From DAOVVL01 sp965603095 (lineage in GTDB: Bacteria; Pseudomonadota; Alphaproteobacteria; Rhodospirillales; Magnetovibrionaceae): a stretch of DNA of 64,000 nucleotides. Below, one piece after another: positions 36,241 to 44,604 of the stretch; positions within the stretch are counted from its first letter, which is position 1, and each line of letters starts with the position of its first letter. The stretch lies in the NCBI GenBank assembly GCA_965603095.1, contig CBFDBQ010000003.1, positions 8,194 through 72,193 of the forward strand, in the 5' to 3' direction. The notes beneath the pieces were generated by a model. The model saw only the letters and a list, made by a program, of their open reading frames with translations, was not told where the DNA came from and did not search any database. Both the position numbers and the translations under genes were made by a program.

Positions 36241-37518
36241 TTAGTTGACTGCGGCGACTTCGGTCGGAAGCTTTACCTGAACCTCAAGACAATCCATTTT
36301 GTTTTTTTCAAGGAAATTACAGGCTCGATAGGCGGATTTTTTTGCCACCCCAACCACGCGGGCGCGGTAAAGAACACGACCGCTTTTCTTGCGTAGCGGC
36401 GATATAAGTATTTCACCCTTGGCAAGGTATGATGGGGCAAGCCCAATAGCCTTGGCCGCTATATCTATTGCGGGCTGACGTTGCTTGTATGCACCAACTT
36501 GTACGCCCCAAACGGTTTGTCCGTTGCGTGGTATTATTGTGGTTTTTGCCGCCCAATCATTTTTAATGTTCGGTTTCTTTATTGGTGAGGGGGCTTTGGC
36601 TATTTTAGTGAGGGGCTTGGCAAATATATTTTCCCCATTGTTATCGGCAGTCCTGCTATCAAGCTTGGCAAAACTTTTATTTAAAAGAACGGTCATGTGA
36701 CGATTTCTTTTTTTGGCGGACTTGCCACCAAACACGACACCAATTAACCGTCTATTGCCACGACGAACAGAGGTAACAAGATTAAACCCTGATGCACGGA
36801 TGTATCCGGTTTTGATGCCGTCAGTTCCTTCGTAGGTGGTCAATAAACCGTTATGGGTTTTGTGGGTTACGCCCCTATACCTGAATCTTTTTTCTGAAAA
36901 ATATCCGTAATGATGTGGAAAGTTTTTATATAGCGCACTTGCCAGCTTGGCCATGTCGCGTGCGGTTGAAAGCTGGGCCCGATGGGGCAGGCCTGATGCG
37001 TTCCTAAAAGTTGTGCTTTTCATGCCAAGGGTGCGGGCCTTGGCCGTCATCATCAATGCAAATTTACGTTCGGTACCGCCCATGTGCTCGGCCGTTGCGC
37101 TGGCGACATCATTGGCTGATTTTACCGCGATTGCTAAAATAGCATTTTTTACGCTTATGCTTTTGCCCGGATTGATCCCCATCTTTGATGATGGCTGTCT
37201 TGCGGCACGGCGTGAAAAAACAATTTTATCGTTTAGTTTAAGACGGCCTTCGTCAATTGCCTCAAACATAAGATAAAGGGTCATCATCTTGGTCAGTGAT
37301 GCGGGGTAGTTGCGGGTGTCGGCGTTGACCGAATGTAAAATCTCACCGTTACTGGAATCAATTATAAACGAGGCATATTTTGCGTGGGCATGGTTTGCAC
37401 CAAGAGAAAAAACAAAAAATACAGATGCAATAAGCGCATAAGACGACAAGCGCAGAGTACGGCTCGCACGCGGTAGGGTGTTTCCCAAATAGGATTTAAT
37501 GACACCTAGATCTTTCAA
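36241..37518 (-). CDS. D-alanyl-D-alanine carboxypeptidase with SPOR domain
   Basis: PBP5/6-type peptidoglycan trimming enzyme, 425 residues. After a signal anchor (residues 24-46, ending AHA) the catalytic domain has Ser74-x-x-Lys77 (PASLTK), Ser134-Ala-Asn136 and Lys236-Thr-Gly238. Instead of the PBP5 C-terminal beta domain and amphipathic anchor, the last 90 residues form a SPOR domain (WGVQVGAYKQRQPAIDIAAK, GRVLYRARVVG), which binds denuded glycans at the septum. The fusion suggests septal targeting. Divergent from clpS across 346 bp. Confidence 0.93.
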   Translation of the reverse strand: MKDLGVIKSYLGNTLPRASRTLRLSSYALIASVFFVFSLGANHAHAKYASFIIDSSNGEILHSVNADTRNYPASLTKMMTLYLMFEAIDEGRLKLNDKIVFSRRAARQPSSKMGINPGKSISVKNAILAIAVKSANDVASATAEHMGGTERKFALMMTAKARTLGMKSTTFRNASGLPHRAQLSTARDMAKLASALYKNFPHHYGYFSEKRFRYRGVTHKTHNGLLTTYEGTDGIKTGYIRASGFNLVTSVRRGNRRLIGVVFGGKSAKKRNRHMTVLLNKSFAKLDSRTADNNGENIFAKPLTKIAKAPSPIKKPNIKNDWAAKTTIIPRNGQTVWGVQVGAYKQRQPAIDIAAKAIGLAPSYLAKGEILISPLRKKSGRVLYRARVVGVAKKSAYRACNFLEKNKMDCLEVQVKLPTEVAAVN

Positions 37519-37864
37519 GATCTGGTCTCTCCCTCTTTTGCTCTCTTATTTAAATACCATCCGCATAGCCGCGGATGTCCCAACCTTGCTAACATACTGG
37601 CAAGTATCGGATAATAAAGCGTTAAAACGAATTTTTTAATTTAGTATTTTGCCAATCGCCTAGATTTGGCTTAGGTAAATTGTATAAAAATCAATGAATA
37701 CAGATGATTAGGTGAATATTTGCTAGTTTTATCTATAGGCTTGCCTGCCATAGGGCTTAGCCCCATATCAATTGATGACATTCCCAGCCTTTAAAAATGG
37801 CTGTATCATTGTTGAAAGCTGAGATTCTAAAATTGGCACAAGTTTACACAAGAGAGATTATGCG
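37519..37864. other. Divergent intergenic region between dacA-like gene and clpS
   Basis: About 346 bp with no recognisable gene. CATCCGC-ATAGCC-GCGGATG (37558-37577) is a perfect 7-bp stem in the carboxypeptidase leader. CAAT-CG-CCTA and TAGG-TAA-ATTG (about 37651-37681) form a broken dyad in an A/T-rich part. AGAGAGA at 37851-37857 serves the clpS start. Confidence 0.5.
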
Positions 37865-38212
37865 TTGAGCGACAAGAAAAATACCAATAACCCATCGGAT
37901 GATGATAACGGCGGCAATGATATCGGCGTTGCGCTGAAAACTCGGCCACGGACTAAAAAACCATCCATGTACAAGGTGCTTATGCTTAACGATGACTACA
38001 CCCCAATGGAGTTTGTCATTCATGCGCTGGAGAAGTTTTTTGGCAAAACCCATGACGAAGCCATGACCATAATGTTGCACGTCCATCAGAAAGGCGTCGG
38101 CATTTGTGGTGTTTATACCTATGAGGTGGCTGAAATGAAGTCTACCCAGGTAATGGACATGGCGGCCCAACATCAACACCCGCTTCAATGCACAGTGGAA
38201 AAGGACGGTTAG
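37865..38212 (+). CDS. clpS: ATP-dependent Clp protease adaptor ClpS (TTG start)
   Basis: Adaptor that hands N-degron substrates to ClpAP. The 115 residues have a disordered N-terminus and the conserved core [20 protein letters not shown], with the hydrophobic-residue pocket including the Asp-Asp pair, then [20 protein letters not shown]. The start is TTG at 37865; the nearby ATG at 37860 is out of frame and stops at once. clpA begins 5 bp after the stop. Confidence 0.95.
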   Translation: MSDKKNTNNPSDDDNGGNDIGVALKTRPRTKKPSMYKVLMLNDDYTPMEFVIHALEKFFGKTHDEAMTIMLHVHQKGVGICGVYTYEVAEMKSTQVMDMAAQHQHPLQCTVEKDG

Positions 38213-38217
38213 AAAAA

Positions 38218-40581
38218 ATGCTTTCACGCAACCTTGAACAAACCCTGCATCGGGCATTGGCAGTAGCCGGCGATCTTCGCCATGAATTTGCAACCCTAGA
38301 GCATCTTTTGCTGGCCTTGGTTGAAGACACTGACGCGCTTGCCGTGATGAAGGCCTGTGGGGTTGATTCCATCCATATTCGTGATGAATTGGTCGATTTC
38401 CTACAAAACGAATTTATGCAAAATCCACCAGATTATACCGAAGACCCAAAACCAACATCTAGTTTCCAACGGGTTATCCAGCGCGCCATAATTCATGTGC
38501 AATCATCGGGGCGCGAAGAGGTCACTGGTGGAAACGTGTTGGTAGCATTGTTTTCAGAACGCGAATCCCACGCAGTATTTTTCTTGCAAGAACAAGATAT
38601 GACCCGCCTTGATGCGGTAAATTACATTTCTCATGGTATCGCCAAGGCCCCGGGTGCCTCAGACAGCCGTACGGTTCACGGAACCGATGAAGCGCTCGAT
38701 GGCGAGGATGTGGTTAAAAAAGGCCGCGAAGCGCTGGATGCCTATTGCGTCAACCTAAATGAAAAGGCAGCCGACGGGCGCATAGACCCGCTTATTGGCC
38801 GGAATGATGAAATTGACCGCACAATTCAGGTTTTATGTCGCCGGACCAAAAACAACCCGCTTTATGTTGGTGACCCCGGTGTTGGCAAAACCGCCATTGC
38901 CGAAGGCCTAGCGTTACGCATTACCAAGGCTGAGGTGCCCGAGGTTTTAAAAGATGTCCATATATGGGCGTTGGATATGGGCTCGCTTTTGGCCGGAACC
39001 CGCTATCGCGGTGATTTCGAAGAACGCCTGAAAGCCGTAATCCGCGAGCTTGAGGCCGAACCCAACAGCGTTTTATTTATTGATGAAATCCACACCGTAA
39101 TTGGTGCGGGCGCCACATCGGGCGGTTCAATGGACGCTAGCAATATACTTAAACCATCATTGGCGGCGGGCGAGCTTCGCTGTATGGGTTCCACCACCTA
39201 CAAGGAATACCGCCAGCATTTTGAAAAAGACCGCGCGCTTGTAAGGCGTTTTCAGAAAATTGATGTTCACGAACCAACCGTCGAAGACACAATCAAGATA
39301 CTGATGGGCCTTAAACCTTATTACGAAAAGCATCATTCAGTTCGCTATTCCAACGGCGCCATCAAAAGCGCGGTTGAGCTTTCGGCAAGATACATCAATG
39401 ATCGCAAGCTCCCAGACAAGGCAATTGATGTAATAGATGAAGTAGGGGCATCGTTGATGTTGCTACCGGCTAAAAAGCGTAAAAAAACCATCACGGTCAA
39501 AGATGTGGAGGCGGTGGTTGCTAAAATCGCCCGTATCCCACCAAAAAGCGTTTCCAGCGACGACAGGAAAGCATTGCAACACCTTGAGCGCGATTTAAAA
39601 ACCATGGTCTTTGGCCAGGATACCGCCATTGAAATGCTAGCTGGCTCCATAAAGCTGGCCCGGGCTGGCCTGCGCGATCCGCAAAAACCAATTGGTTGTT
39701 ATATGTTCTCTGGCCCAACCGGGGTCGGTAAAACCGAGGCCGCCCGTCAACTAGCCATGACGCTGGGGGTTGAGCTTAACCGTTTTGATATGTCCGAATA
39801 CATGGAACGCCATTCGGTTTCACGCCTTATTGGTGCGCCTCCGGGGTATGTGGGTTTCGATCAGGGCGGAATACTAACCGACAAGGTCGATCAGCAGCCC
39901 CATTCGGTATTGTTGCTTGATGAAATTGAAAAAGCCCACCCCGATGTGTTTAACATATTGTTGCAGGTAATGGATCACGGCAAGCTGACCGATAACAACG
40001 GCAAAACAATCGATTTCCGTAACACTGTCTTGATAATGACCACCAATGCCGGCGCCGCAGAAATGGCCAAGGCATCCATTGGGTTTGAACGTGGTTTACG
40101 CGAAGGTGACGATACCGAAGCCATTGAGCGCGCTTTCACGCCGGAATTCAGAAACCGCCTTGATGCCATAATTCCCTTTGCCAGTCTTAGCCCGGAAGTT
40201 ATTTCACAGGTGGTGGAAAAATTCATCTTTGAATTAGAGGCTCAACTGGAAGAGCGCGCAGTTAGCATTGAACTTAGCGATGAAGCCCGCGAATGGTTGG
40301 GTAAAAAAGGCTTTGATGCTCGCTTTGGCGCACGACCATTGGGGCGTGTTATTCAAGAGCACATAAAGCGCCCACTTTCAGAGGAATTGTTGTTTGGTAG
40401 ATTAACAGACGGCGGGCTAGCTCGGGTTGAGATCGATGACGGAAAAATATCCTTTAGCTACCCAGAAACTCCAAAAACTTCTGGCAATAAACCTAAAGGC
40501 AAACCCAAAAGCAAAAAGGGCAAAAAACCCGGACTTCCATCAACCAACCGTAACTCAGGCGTTCCCGCGGTGGTTAAATAA
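38218..40581 (+). CDS. clpA: ATP-dependent Clp protease ATPase subunit ClpA
   Basis: Hexameric AAA+ unfoldase for ClpP, 787 residues. The N-domain that binds ClpS (MLSRNLEQTLHRALAVAGDL) is followed by two ATPase modules with Walker A GDPGVGKT and GPTGVGKT, Walker B LFIDEIHT and LLLDEIEKAHPDV. The C-terminus has a basic Lys/Gly/Pro-rich tail (GNKPKGKPKSKKGKKPG) longer than usual. Start at 38218 matches the family; the open frame reaches back into clpS. Confidence 0.96.
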   Translation: MLSRNLEQTLHRALAVAGDLRHEFATLEHLLLALVEDTDALAVMKACGVDSIHIRDELVDFLQNEFMQNPPDYTEDPKPTSSFQRVIQRAIIHVQSSGREEVTGGNVLVALFSERESHAVFFLQEQDMTRLDAVNYISHGIAKAPGASDSRTVHGTDEALDGEDVVKKGREALDAYCVNLNEKAADGRIDPLIGRNDEIDRTIQVLCRRTKNNPLYVGDPGVGKTAIAEGLALRITKAEVPEVLKDVHIWALDMGSLLAGTRYRGDFEERLKAVIRELEAEPNSVLFIDEIHTVIGAGATSGGSMDASNILKPSLAAGELRCMGSTTYKEYRQHFEKDRALVRRFQKIDVHEPTVEDTIKILMGLKPYYEKHHSVRYSNGAIKSAVELSARYINDRKLPDKAIDVIDEVGASLMLLPAKKRKKTITVKDVEAVVAKIARIPPKSVSSDDRKALQHLERDLKTMVFGQDTAIEMLAGSIKLARAGLRDPQKPIGCYMFSGPTGVGKTEAARQLAMTLGVELNRFDMSEYMERHSVSRLIGAPPGYVGFDQGGILTDKVDQQPHSVLLLDEIEKAHPDVFNILLQVMDHGKLTDNNGKTIDFRNTVLIMTTNAGAAEMAKASIGFERGLREGDDTEAIERAFTPEFRNRLDAIIPFASLSPEVISQVVEKFIFELEAQLEERAVSIELSDEAREWLGKKGFDARFGARPLGRVIQEHIKRPLSEELLFGRLTDGGLARVEIDDGKISFSYPETPKTSGNKPKGKPKSKKGKKPGLPSTNRNSGVPAVVK

Positions 40582-40636
40582 GAAAATCAAGCAACTAACA
40601 TAGTTGATTGTATTTAATAGATTTTTTTGACCAGCC

Positions 40637-40930
40637 CTAGCAGGGGAGCTCGGCGACAATTCTTGCTCCACCTGGCCCTTTAAACGGTAATGGCTGTTTC
40701 GATCCGCTGGGCATGGTGTAATCGCGCATGGTGGGTACGGTGCTCGAATTGCTGGGGCGTCGGCGCTCCACTTTTATTTTCATACAAGCATCACAACGGT
40801 TAAGCAGGGTTTCTGATCCAACACTGTTTTTTACTATCCGTGAACATTTATTGACGGGTAGCGCGCTTGCGCTTGTCGCAAAAAACAAAACGGCTGAAAA
40901 AAGGCTAAAAAATACAAGAATCGGTTTCAT
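40637..40930 (-). CDS. Small secreted cysteine-containing protein
   Basis: A 97-residue protein with a signal peptide (MKPILVFFSLFSAVLFFATS, cleavage after ASA near residue 23). The mature part has CSRIVKNS, NRCDACMKIKVERRRPS and a final Cys, four cysteines in about 75 residues, which fits two disulfides. It is read 27 bp after the gene at 40958 and is probably cotranscribed with it. Family not recognised. Confidence 0.6.
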   Translation of the reverse strand: MKPILVFFSLFSAVLFFATSASALPVNKCSRIVKNSVGSETLLNRCDACMKIKVERRRPSNSSTVPTMRDYTMPSGSKQPLPFKGPGGARIVAELPC

Positions 40931-40957
40931 GGGTTCAATAGTACCCCCTCAGCCATA

Positions 40958-41584
40958 TTATTCTTCATCTGATTTATTTGTTGTATTTTTGGAGCCTTCT
41001 TCGGATTTGTTGTTGGCATTATTAGCGGTTTCCGCTTCTTGCAGGGCCAGCAAAACACCAATTCCCGGGCCTATATCCGTTGTCCTGCTTATTACCTCGG
41101 TTCTAACATCAATCTTGCTTTGCTGGTTTGGACTGTACCCGGGTCCAGGCTCGCCAATTTTCTTTTTGTCGTCGTTTTCTACCGCATTCATGGCGGCCAT
41201 TTGTTTTTGTATTTCCATCGCAATTATTTTTTCTATTTGCTCACGTTGACTTGACGGAAGCTGGGCTAGCATTTCCTCGGTCAAATTCATTGCTTTTAGT
41301 ATTTCTTTCCTGATCTCGGCAATTTTTCTGGCTTTTACTTCATCTACGTAGGCACTCATGCCAATTTCGCGTATGCGTTCAATATCGCTTTGCCCCGGTG
41401 GCGCCACCAAACCACCGCTGTCGCCTTGGGCGCGCATATGGTCGGTTACTATGGGGGATGGGTTTTCGCCCGATGATGCGTTCGCGGCTATTGTATTTTT
41501 GGATTTTTCTTCCGCCATGGCAATAGCTGCCTTGCGGGCGGCAAAAACTGCCTCCATCACAAGTGGATTTGCGTCAACTTTCAC
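40958..41584 (-). CDS. Acidic cytosolic protein of unknown function (GTG start)
   Basis: A 208-residue protein without signal or membrane segments. The centre (DIERIREIGMSAYVDEVKAR, KIAEIRKEILKAMNLTEEML, EQIEKIIAMEIQKQMAAM) is strongly helical and could be a coiled coil. The rest is Gly/Pro/Asn-rich and probably disordered, with a very acidic tail (KSEEGSKNTTNKSDEE). The start is GTG with GGGGAAG upstream. It lies in one operon with the small secreted protein. Not assigned. Confidence 0.6.
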   Translation of the reverse strand: MKVDANPLVMEAVFAARKAAIAMAEEKSKNTIAANASSGENPSPIVTDHMRAQGDSGGLVAPPGQSDIERIREIGMSAYVDEVKARKIAEIRKEILKAMNLTEEMLAQLPSSQREQIEKIIAMEIQKQMAAMNAVENDDKKKIGEPGPGYSPNQQSKIDVRTEVISRTTDIGPGIGVLLALQEAETANNANNKSEEGSKNTTNKSDEE

Positions 41585-41600
41585 AGGCTTCCCCCCATTT

Positions 41601-41633
41601 CATCTTTTGCACATGATTTCTCATGAAAAGATG
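41601..41633. other. Nested inverted repeat upstream of the 41584 gene
   Basis: CATCTTTT (41601-41608) pairs with AAAAGATG (41626-41633), and inside it ATGA (41613-41616) pairs with TCAT (41621-41624). It sits 17 bp upstream of the GTG at 41584 on the minus strand, between two minus-strand genes. No T-run follows in the direction of transcription, so an operator or leader hairpin is more likely than a terminator. Confidence 0.4.
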
Positions 41634-41681
41634 ATGCAATCGCTGTGCCATAGTCGGTCATATGGGGAAGGGTGGGCTGGG

Positions 41682-42848
41682 TTATGCCTTGCGATATGGG
41701 CTTTCTTCCATAAGCAGGGATTTTTCTTGGCTAACCGCCAATGCTTCGCGTTTGGTGAAATCGACAATGGCCTCACTAAAGCCTGGGTCGGCTATCCAGT
41801 GGGCCGAACGGGTTGTTACTGGAAGATATCCCCGGCTGATTTTGTGTTCGCCTTGGGCTCCGGCCTCAACCCGGGAAAGCCCCATGCTGATGGCGACTTC
41901 TATTGCCTGATGGTAACAGACCTCAAAATGTAGGAACTGAACATGTTTGCTACAGCCCCAATAGCGTCCATAAAGGGCATCTTCACCAATAAGATTAAGT
42001 GCGCCTGCTATTATTTCGCCATCTTGTTTTGCGATTATTAACAATGTTTTATCAGCCATTGTTCGGCCAATACGTGAAAAGAAATCTCTGTTCAAATAGG
42101 CCCGGCCCCATTTGCGATTGGATGTGTCCATATAAAATTCAAACATCTTGTCCCAGTGGGCCTCAGCTATGTCTGGGCCGGTTAAAACCTCAATTTCAAT
42201 ACCGCTTTCATGGACCGCGCGCCTTTCTTTCAATATTGCTTTGCGTTTGCGCGATGAAAGGTCAGCCAAAAAATCAGCAAAACTTTCATAACCATGGTTT
42301 TGCCAATGATATTGCAACGCCCGTCGAGGGATAAAACCAAGCTGGGTTAAGGCATTGTCATCAATTTCTTCTAAAAAATTAATGTGCAGGGACGAAACAC
42401 CCAATTGTTTGGCAAGGGTTATGGCCCCTTGGCCAAGCTGAAGGCGAATTTTGGCGGCTAAACCGAGTTCAAGCGCGCCATTTATCATAATTTTAGGCCC
42501 CGTTACCGGGGTGAAAGGCACAGCGGAAAGAAGCTTGGGATAATATGCTCCACCCGCGCGCTCAAAAGCATCGGCCCAGCCTTGATCAAAAACATACTCA
42601 CCAAAGGAATTGCCTTTGAGATAAAGCATCATGACGCCAAGCAAGCGATTGTCAGCGTCTTTTATGGTTAAATGCTGGGCCATCCACCCGGTTTCGGGTT
42701 TTACCGCACCACTTTGTTCTAGCGCCAACAAGAACCCATGGCTGACAAAGGGGTTATTGCTACCCGCGCACCCATCCCAATCGTCCGCATCAATTTCTGA
42801 AATGGCGGGGATAACCGAAATTTGGAATGTTTCGCTACCGTCGGGCAT
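41682..42848 (-). CDS. GNAT-fold acyltransferase, DUF482/peptidogalycan family
   Basis: A 388-residue protein of the acetyltransferase-like family sometimes labelled peptidogalycan biosynthesis protein. Blocks: EIDADDWDGCAGSNNPFVSH, AVPFTPVTGPKIMI, WHNHGY-like WQNHGYESFADFLADLSSRK, RKAILKERRAVHESGIEIEV, LNLIGEDALYGRYWGCSKHV and HFEVCYHQAIEVAISMGLSR. Two FemAB-like halves are expected. Substrate unknown. The start is uncertain: ATG at 42848 is chosen, TTG at 42887 is possible, and neither has a good ribosome-binding site. The ridA gene lies 18-57 bp upstream, so one transcript is likely. Confidence 0.82.
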   Translation of the reverse strand: MPDGSETFQISVIPAISEIDADDWDGCAGSNNPFVSHGFLLALEQSGAVKPETGWMAQHLTIKDADNRLLGVMMLYLKGNSFGEYVFDQGWADAFERAGGAYYPKLLSAVPFTPVTGPKIMINGALELGLAAKIRLQLGQGAITLAKQLGVSSLHINFLEEIDDNALTQLGFIPRRALQYHWQNHGYESFADFLADLSSRKRKAILKERRAVHESGIEIEVLTGPDIAEAHWDKMFEFYMDTSNRKWGRAYLNRDFFSRIGRTMADKTLLIIAKQDGEIIAGALNLIGEDALYGRYWGCSKHVQFLHFEVCYHQAIEVAISMGLSRVEAGAQGEHKISRGYLPVTTRSAHWIADPGFSEAIVDFTKREALAVSQEKSLLMEESPYRKA

Positions 42849-42904
42849 GGTTTTTATATGATGACGGGCATAGCGGGACGCAAGCAAGCATATTGATGGG
42901 TGCG

Positions 42905-43381
42905 TTAAAGCCTTCGGTCTATCTCAAACATGCCTTCGACCTCAACCGAAACCCCCAGCGGCAGGCTGGGAACACCCACTGCGGCACGGGCATGTTTGCC
43001 GGCATCGCCGAAAACTTCGGCCATTAGGTCGGATGCGCCGTTTATGACTTTCGGTTGGTCGGTAAAATCGGCGGTGGAATTAACAAACCCACCCAGGCGC
43101 ACTACGCGCTTTACCAGCGACAGGTCACCTCCGCAGGCGGATTTTACTTGGGCGATTAGATTTATGGCGCAAATACGTGCGGCGGCGTAACCATCATCAA
43201 CAGTTAAGGTGTTGCCCAAACGACCCAAGGATTTTATTTCACCGGCCACCATGGGCAACTGGCCCGATATAATCACCAGATTTCCCGTTTGCACAAAAGG
43301 AACGTAATTGGCCGCAGGTGTCGGGGCTTCGGGTATTTCGATGCCTAGCTCTTTTAGGCGGGCGTCAATTGATGTGCTCAT
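42905..43381 (-). CDS. RidA/YjgF-family enamine deaminase-like protein
   Basis: A 158-residue member of the RidA group, whose best-known job is to hydrolyse reactive enamine or imine products of PLP enzymes. Seen here are YVPFVQTGNLVIISGQLPMV near residues 27-46 and the C-terminal HARAAVGVPSLPLGVSVEVE. The archetypal RidA Arg in the R-A region is present as HARAAVG. At 158 residues it is longer than the 128 of E. coli RidA, as in the alphaproteobacterial YjgF subgroup, so the exact substrate is open. AAAGGAACTCCCC precedes the start. Confidence 0.88.
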   Translation of the reverse strand: MSTSIDARLKELGIEIPEAPTPAANYVPFVQTGNLVIISGQLPMVAGEIKSLGRLGNTLTVDDGYAAARICAINLIAQVKSACGGDLSLVKRVVRLGGFVNSTADFTDQPKVINGASDLMAEVFGDAGKHARAAVGVPSLPLGVSVEVEGMFEIDRRL

Positions 43382-43612
43382 GGGGAGTTCCTTTAAATGT
43401 TTTGATGGTTGGTTTTCAGCACCTTACGCCATGATTTATTTCCCGTACATCCCCTTAAACACAATCTTTTTTAAGGCAGAAAACCTTTGTTTGATAAATG
43501 AAACCAGCTCAAGGTGGCGGTGGATAGGCCGTATCTTTGCGTTTATGGTTGAAATGATAAAATAATTTGAATCCGCATTAACTGCTTTAGAAGTGTAATT
43601 GGAAAATTGACC

Positions 43613-44449
43613 ATGATTGAGGATATTAAACACATTCACAGCTATTATTCGCCCAATGATTTGTACAACGAAATCATTAAAGGCGTTGATAAGCTGGGCA
43701 TTGATTTAGCGGAAGTTACCATGGACGATCTTCAGCCCGTGGATGAATTCCATATACGTGGCGATACCGCAACCAAAGAGCTTATTGCTCTTGCTGGATT
43801 TACACCGGACCAACATATTTTAGATGTTGGCTGTGGAATTGGTGGATCCACCCGTCGTTTATCAAACGAAACAGGGTGCAGAGTAACCGGAATAGATTTA
43901 AGCGATGAATATATCGATGTCGCCGAACGGTTAACGCAATTATTAAACATGGAAGAGCGGGTTAAATTTCATGCCTGCAGTGCGTTGGAATTACCGTTTG
44001 AAGATAATTCATTTGATGGCATTTGGTCGCTTCAGATGAATATGAATGTTGAAGATAAGCTTGGCTGGCTAACGGAAACATTTCGCGTTCTAAAACCCGG
44101 TAACCATGCCGTATTGTACGAAGTATGTGGAGGTAAAAATACCCCGCAGCATTTTCCCGTGCCATGGGCGCAAGACGGTTCAATGAGCTTTCTAATACCA
44201 CCTGATGAATTTCGCCATGTGGTAACAGCGGCTGGTTTTGAAATTACAGTATGGAATGATAAAACCGACCTTGCACAAAAAACATTTGCACAAGTTAAGG
44301 AACCGGTGGGTGAGCCTAAACTGCCCGCACTGGGCGTCTATATGTTGGTGGGCGAAGATGTTGGAACCAAGGCGTATAATTTACATCGCAACCTTGATGA
44401 AGAGCGGGTCAGCCTGATAGAGACCGTTGTTATAAAACCTAATTTGTAG
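43613..44449 (+). CDS. SAM-dependent class I methyltransferase
   Basis: A 278-residue methyltransferase with motif I ILDVGCGIGGSTRRLSNETG, an acidic end of beta-2 in VTGIDLS, and ALELPFEDNSFDGIWSLQMN as motif II/III. The N-terminal HSYYSPNDLYNEIIKG and the NMNVEDKLGWLTETFRVLKP segment recall the sarcosine/dimethylglycine or small-molecule (Ubi/sterol-like) methyltransferases; the substrate is not clear. Start at ATG 43613; a TTG two codons earlier is possible. It stands alone and is convergent with nrdJ. Confidence 0.8.
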   Translation: MIEDIKHIHSYYSPNDLYNEIIKGVDKLGIDLAEVTMDDLQPVDEFHIRGDTATKELIALAGFTPDQHILDVGCGIGGSTRRLSNETGCRVTGIDLSDEYIDVAERLTQLLNMEERVKFHACSALELPFEDNSFDGIWSLQMNMNVEDKLGWLTETFRVLKPGNHAVLYEVCGGKNTPQHFPVPWAQDGSMSFLIPPDEFRHVVTAAGFEITVWNDKTDLAQKTFAQVKEPVGEPKLPALGVYMLVGEDVGTKAYNLHRNLDEERVSLIETVVIKPNL

Positions 44450-44471
44450 ATTTATTATTTAAACGAAGTAA

Positions 44472-44516
44472 GAAAAAAGGGCGGGGGGCCATCAAGTTAC
44501 TACTATCAAGCCCCCC
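44472..44516 (-). terminator. Terminator of nrdJ on the minus strand
   Basis: On the minus strand GGGGGGC pairs with GCCCCCC across a 20-base loop and is followed by GCCCTTTTTTC. It lies about 90 bp after the nrdJ stop. The sequence between (44517-44604) has further weak dyads. Confidence 0.7.
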
Positions 44517-44604
44517 AAGTTCCCAGGGAGGATCTGGGGTCCCTTGCGTCACATAAGGGTCCGCAAACATCTCTCCCTGTAAAAAAACTCAGCAGAAAGA
44601 TGTC

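Noticed and set aside
40591..40610. Terminator between clpA and the convergent unknown gene
   Set aside because: CAACTA-ACA-TAGTTG is a short A/T-rich stem without a T-run, too weak to call.
44483..44516. Terminator for the methyltransferase on the + strand
   Set aside because: The GC-rich stem has a T-run only on the minus strand; the + side reads AAGTTCCC after the stem.
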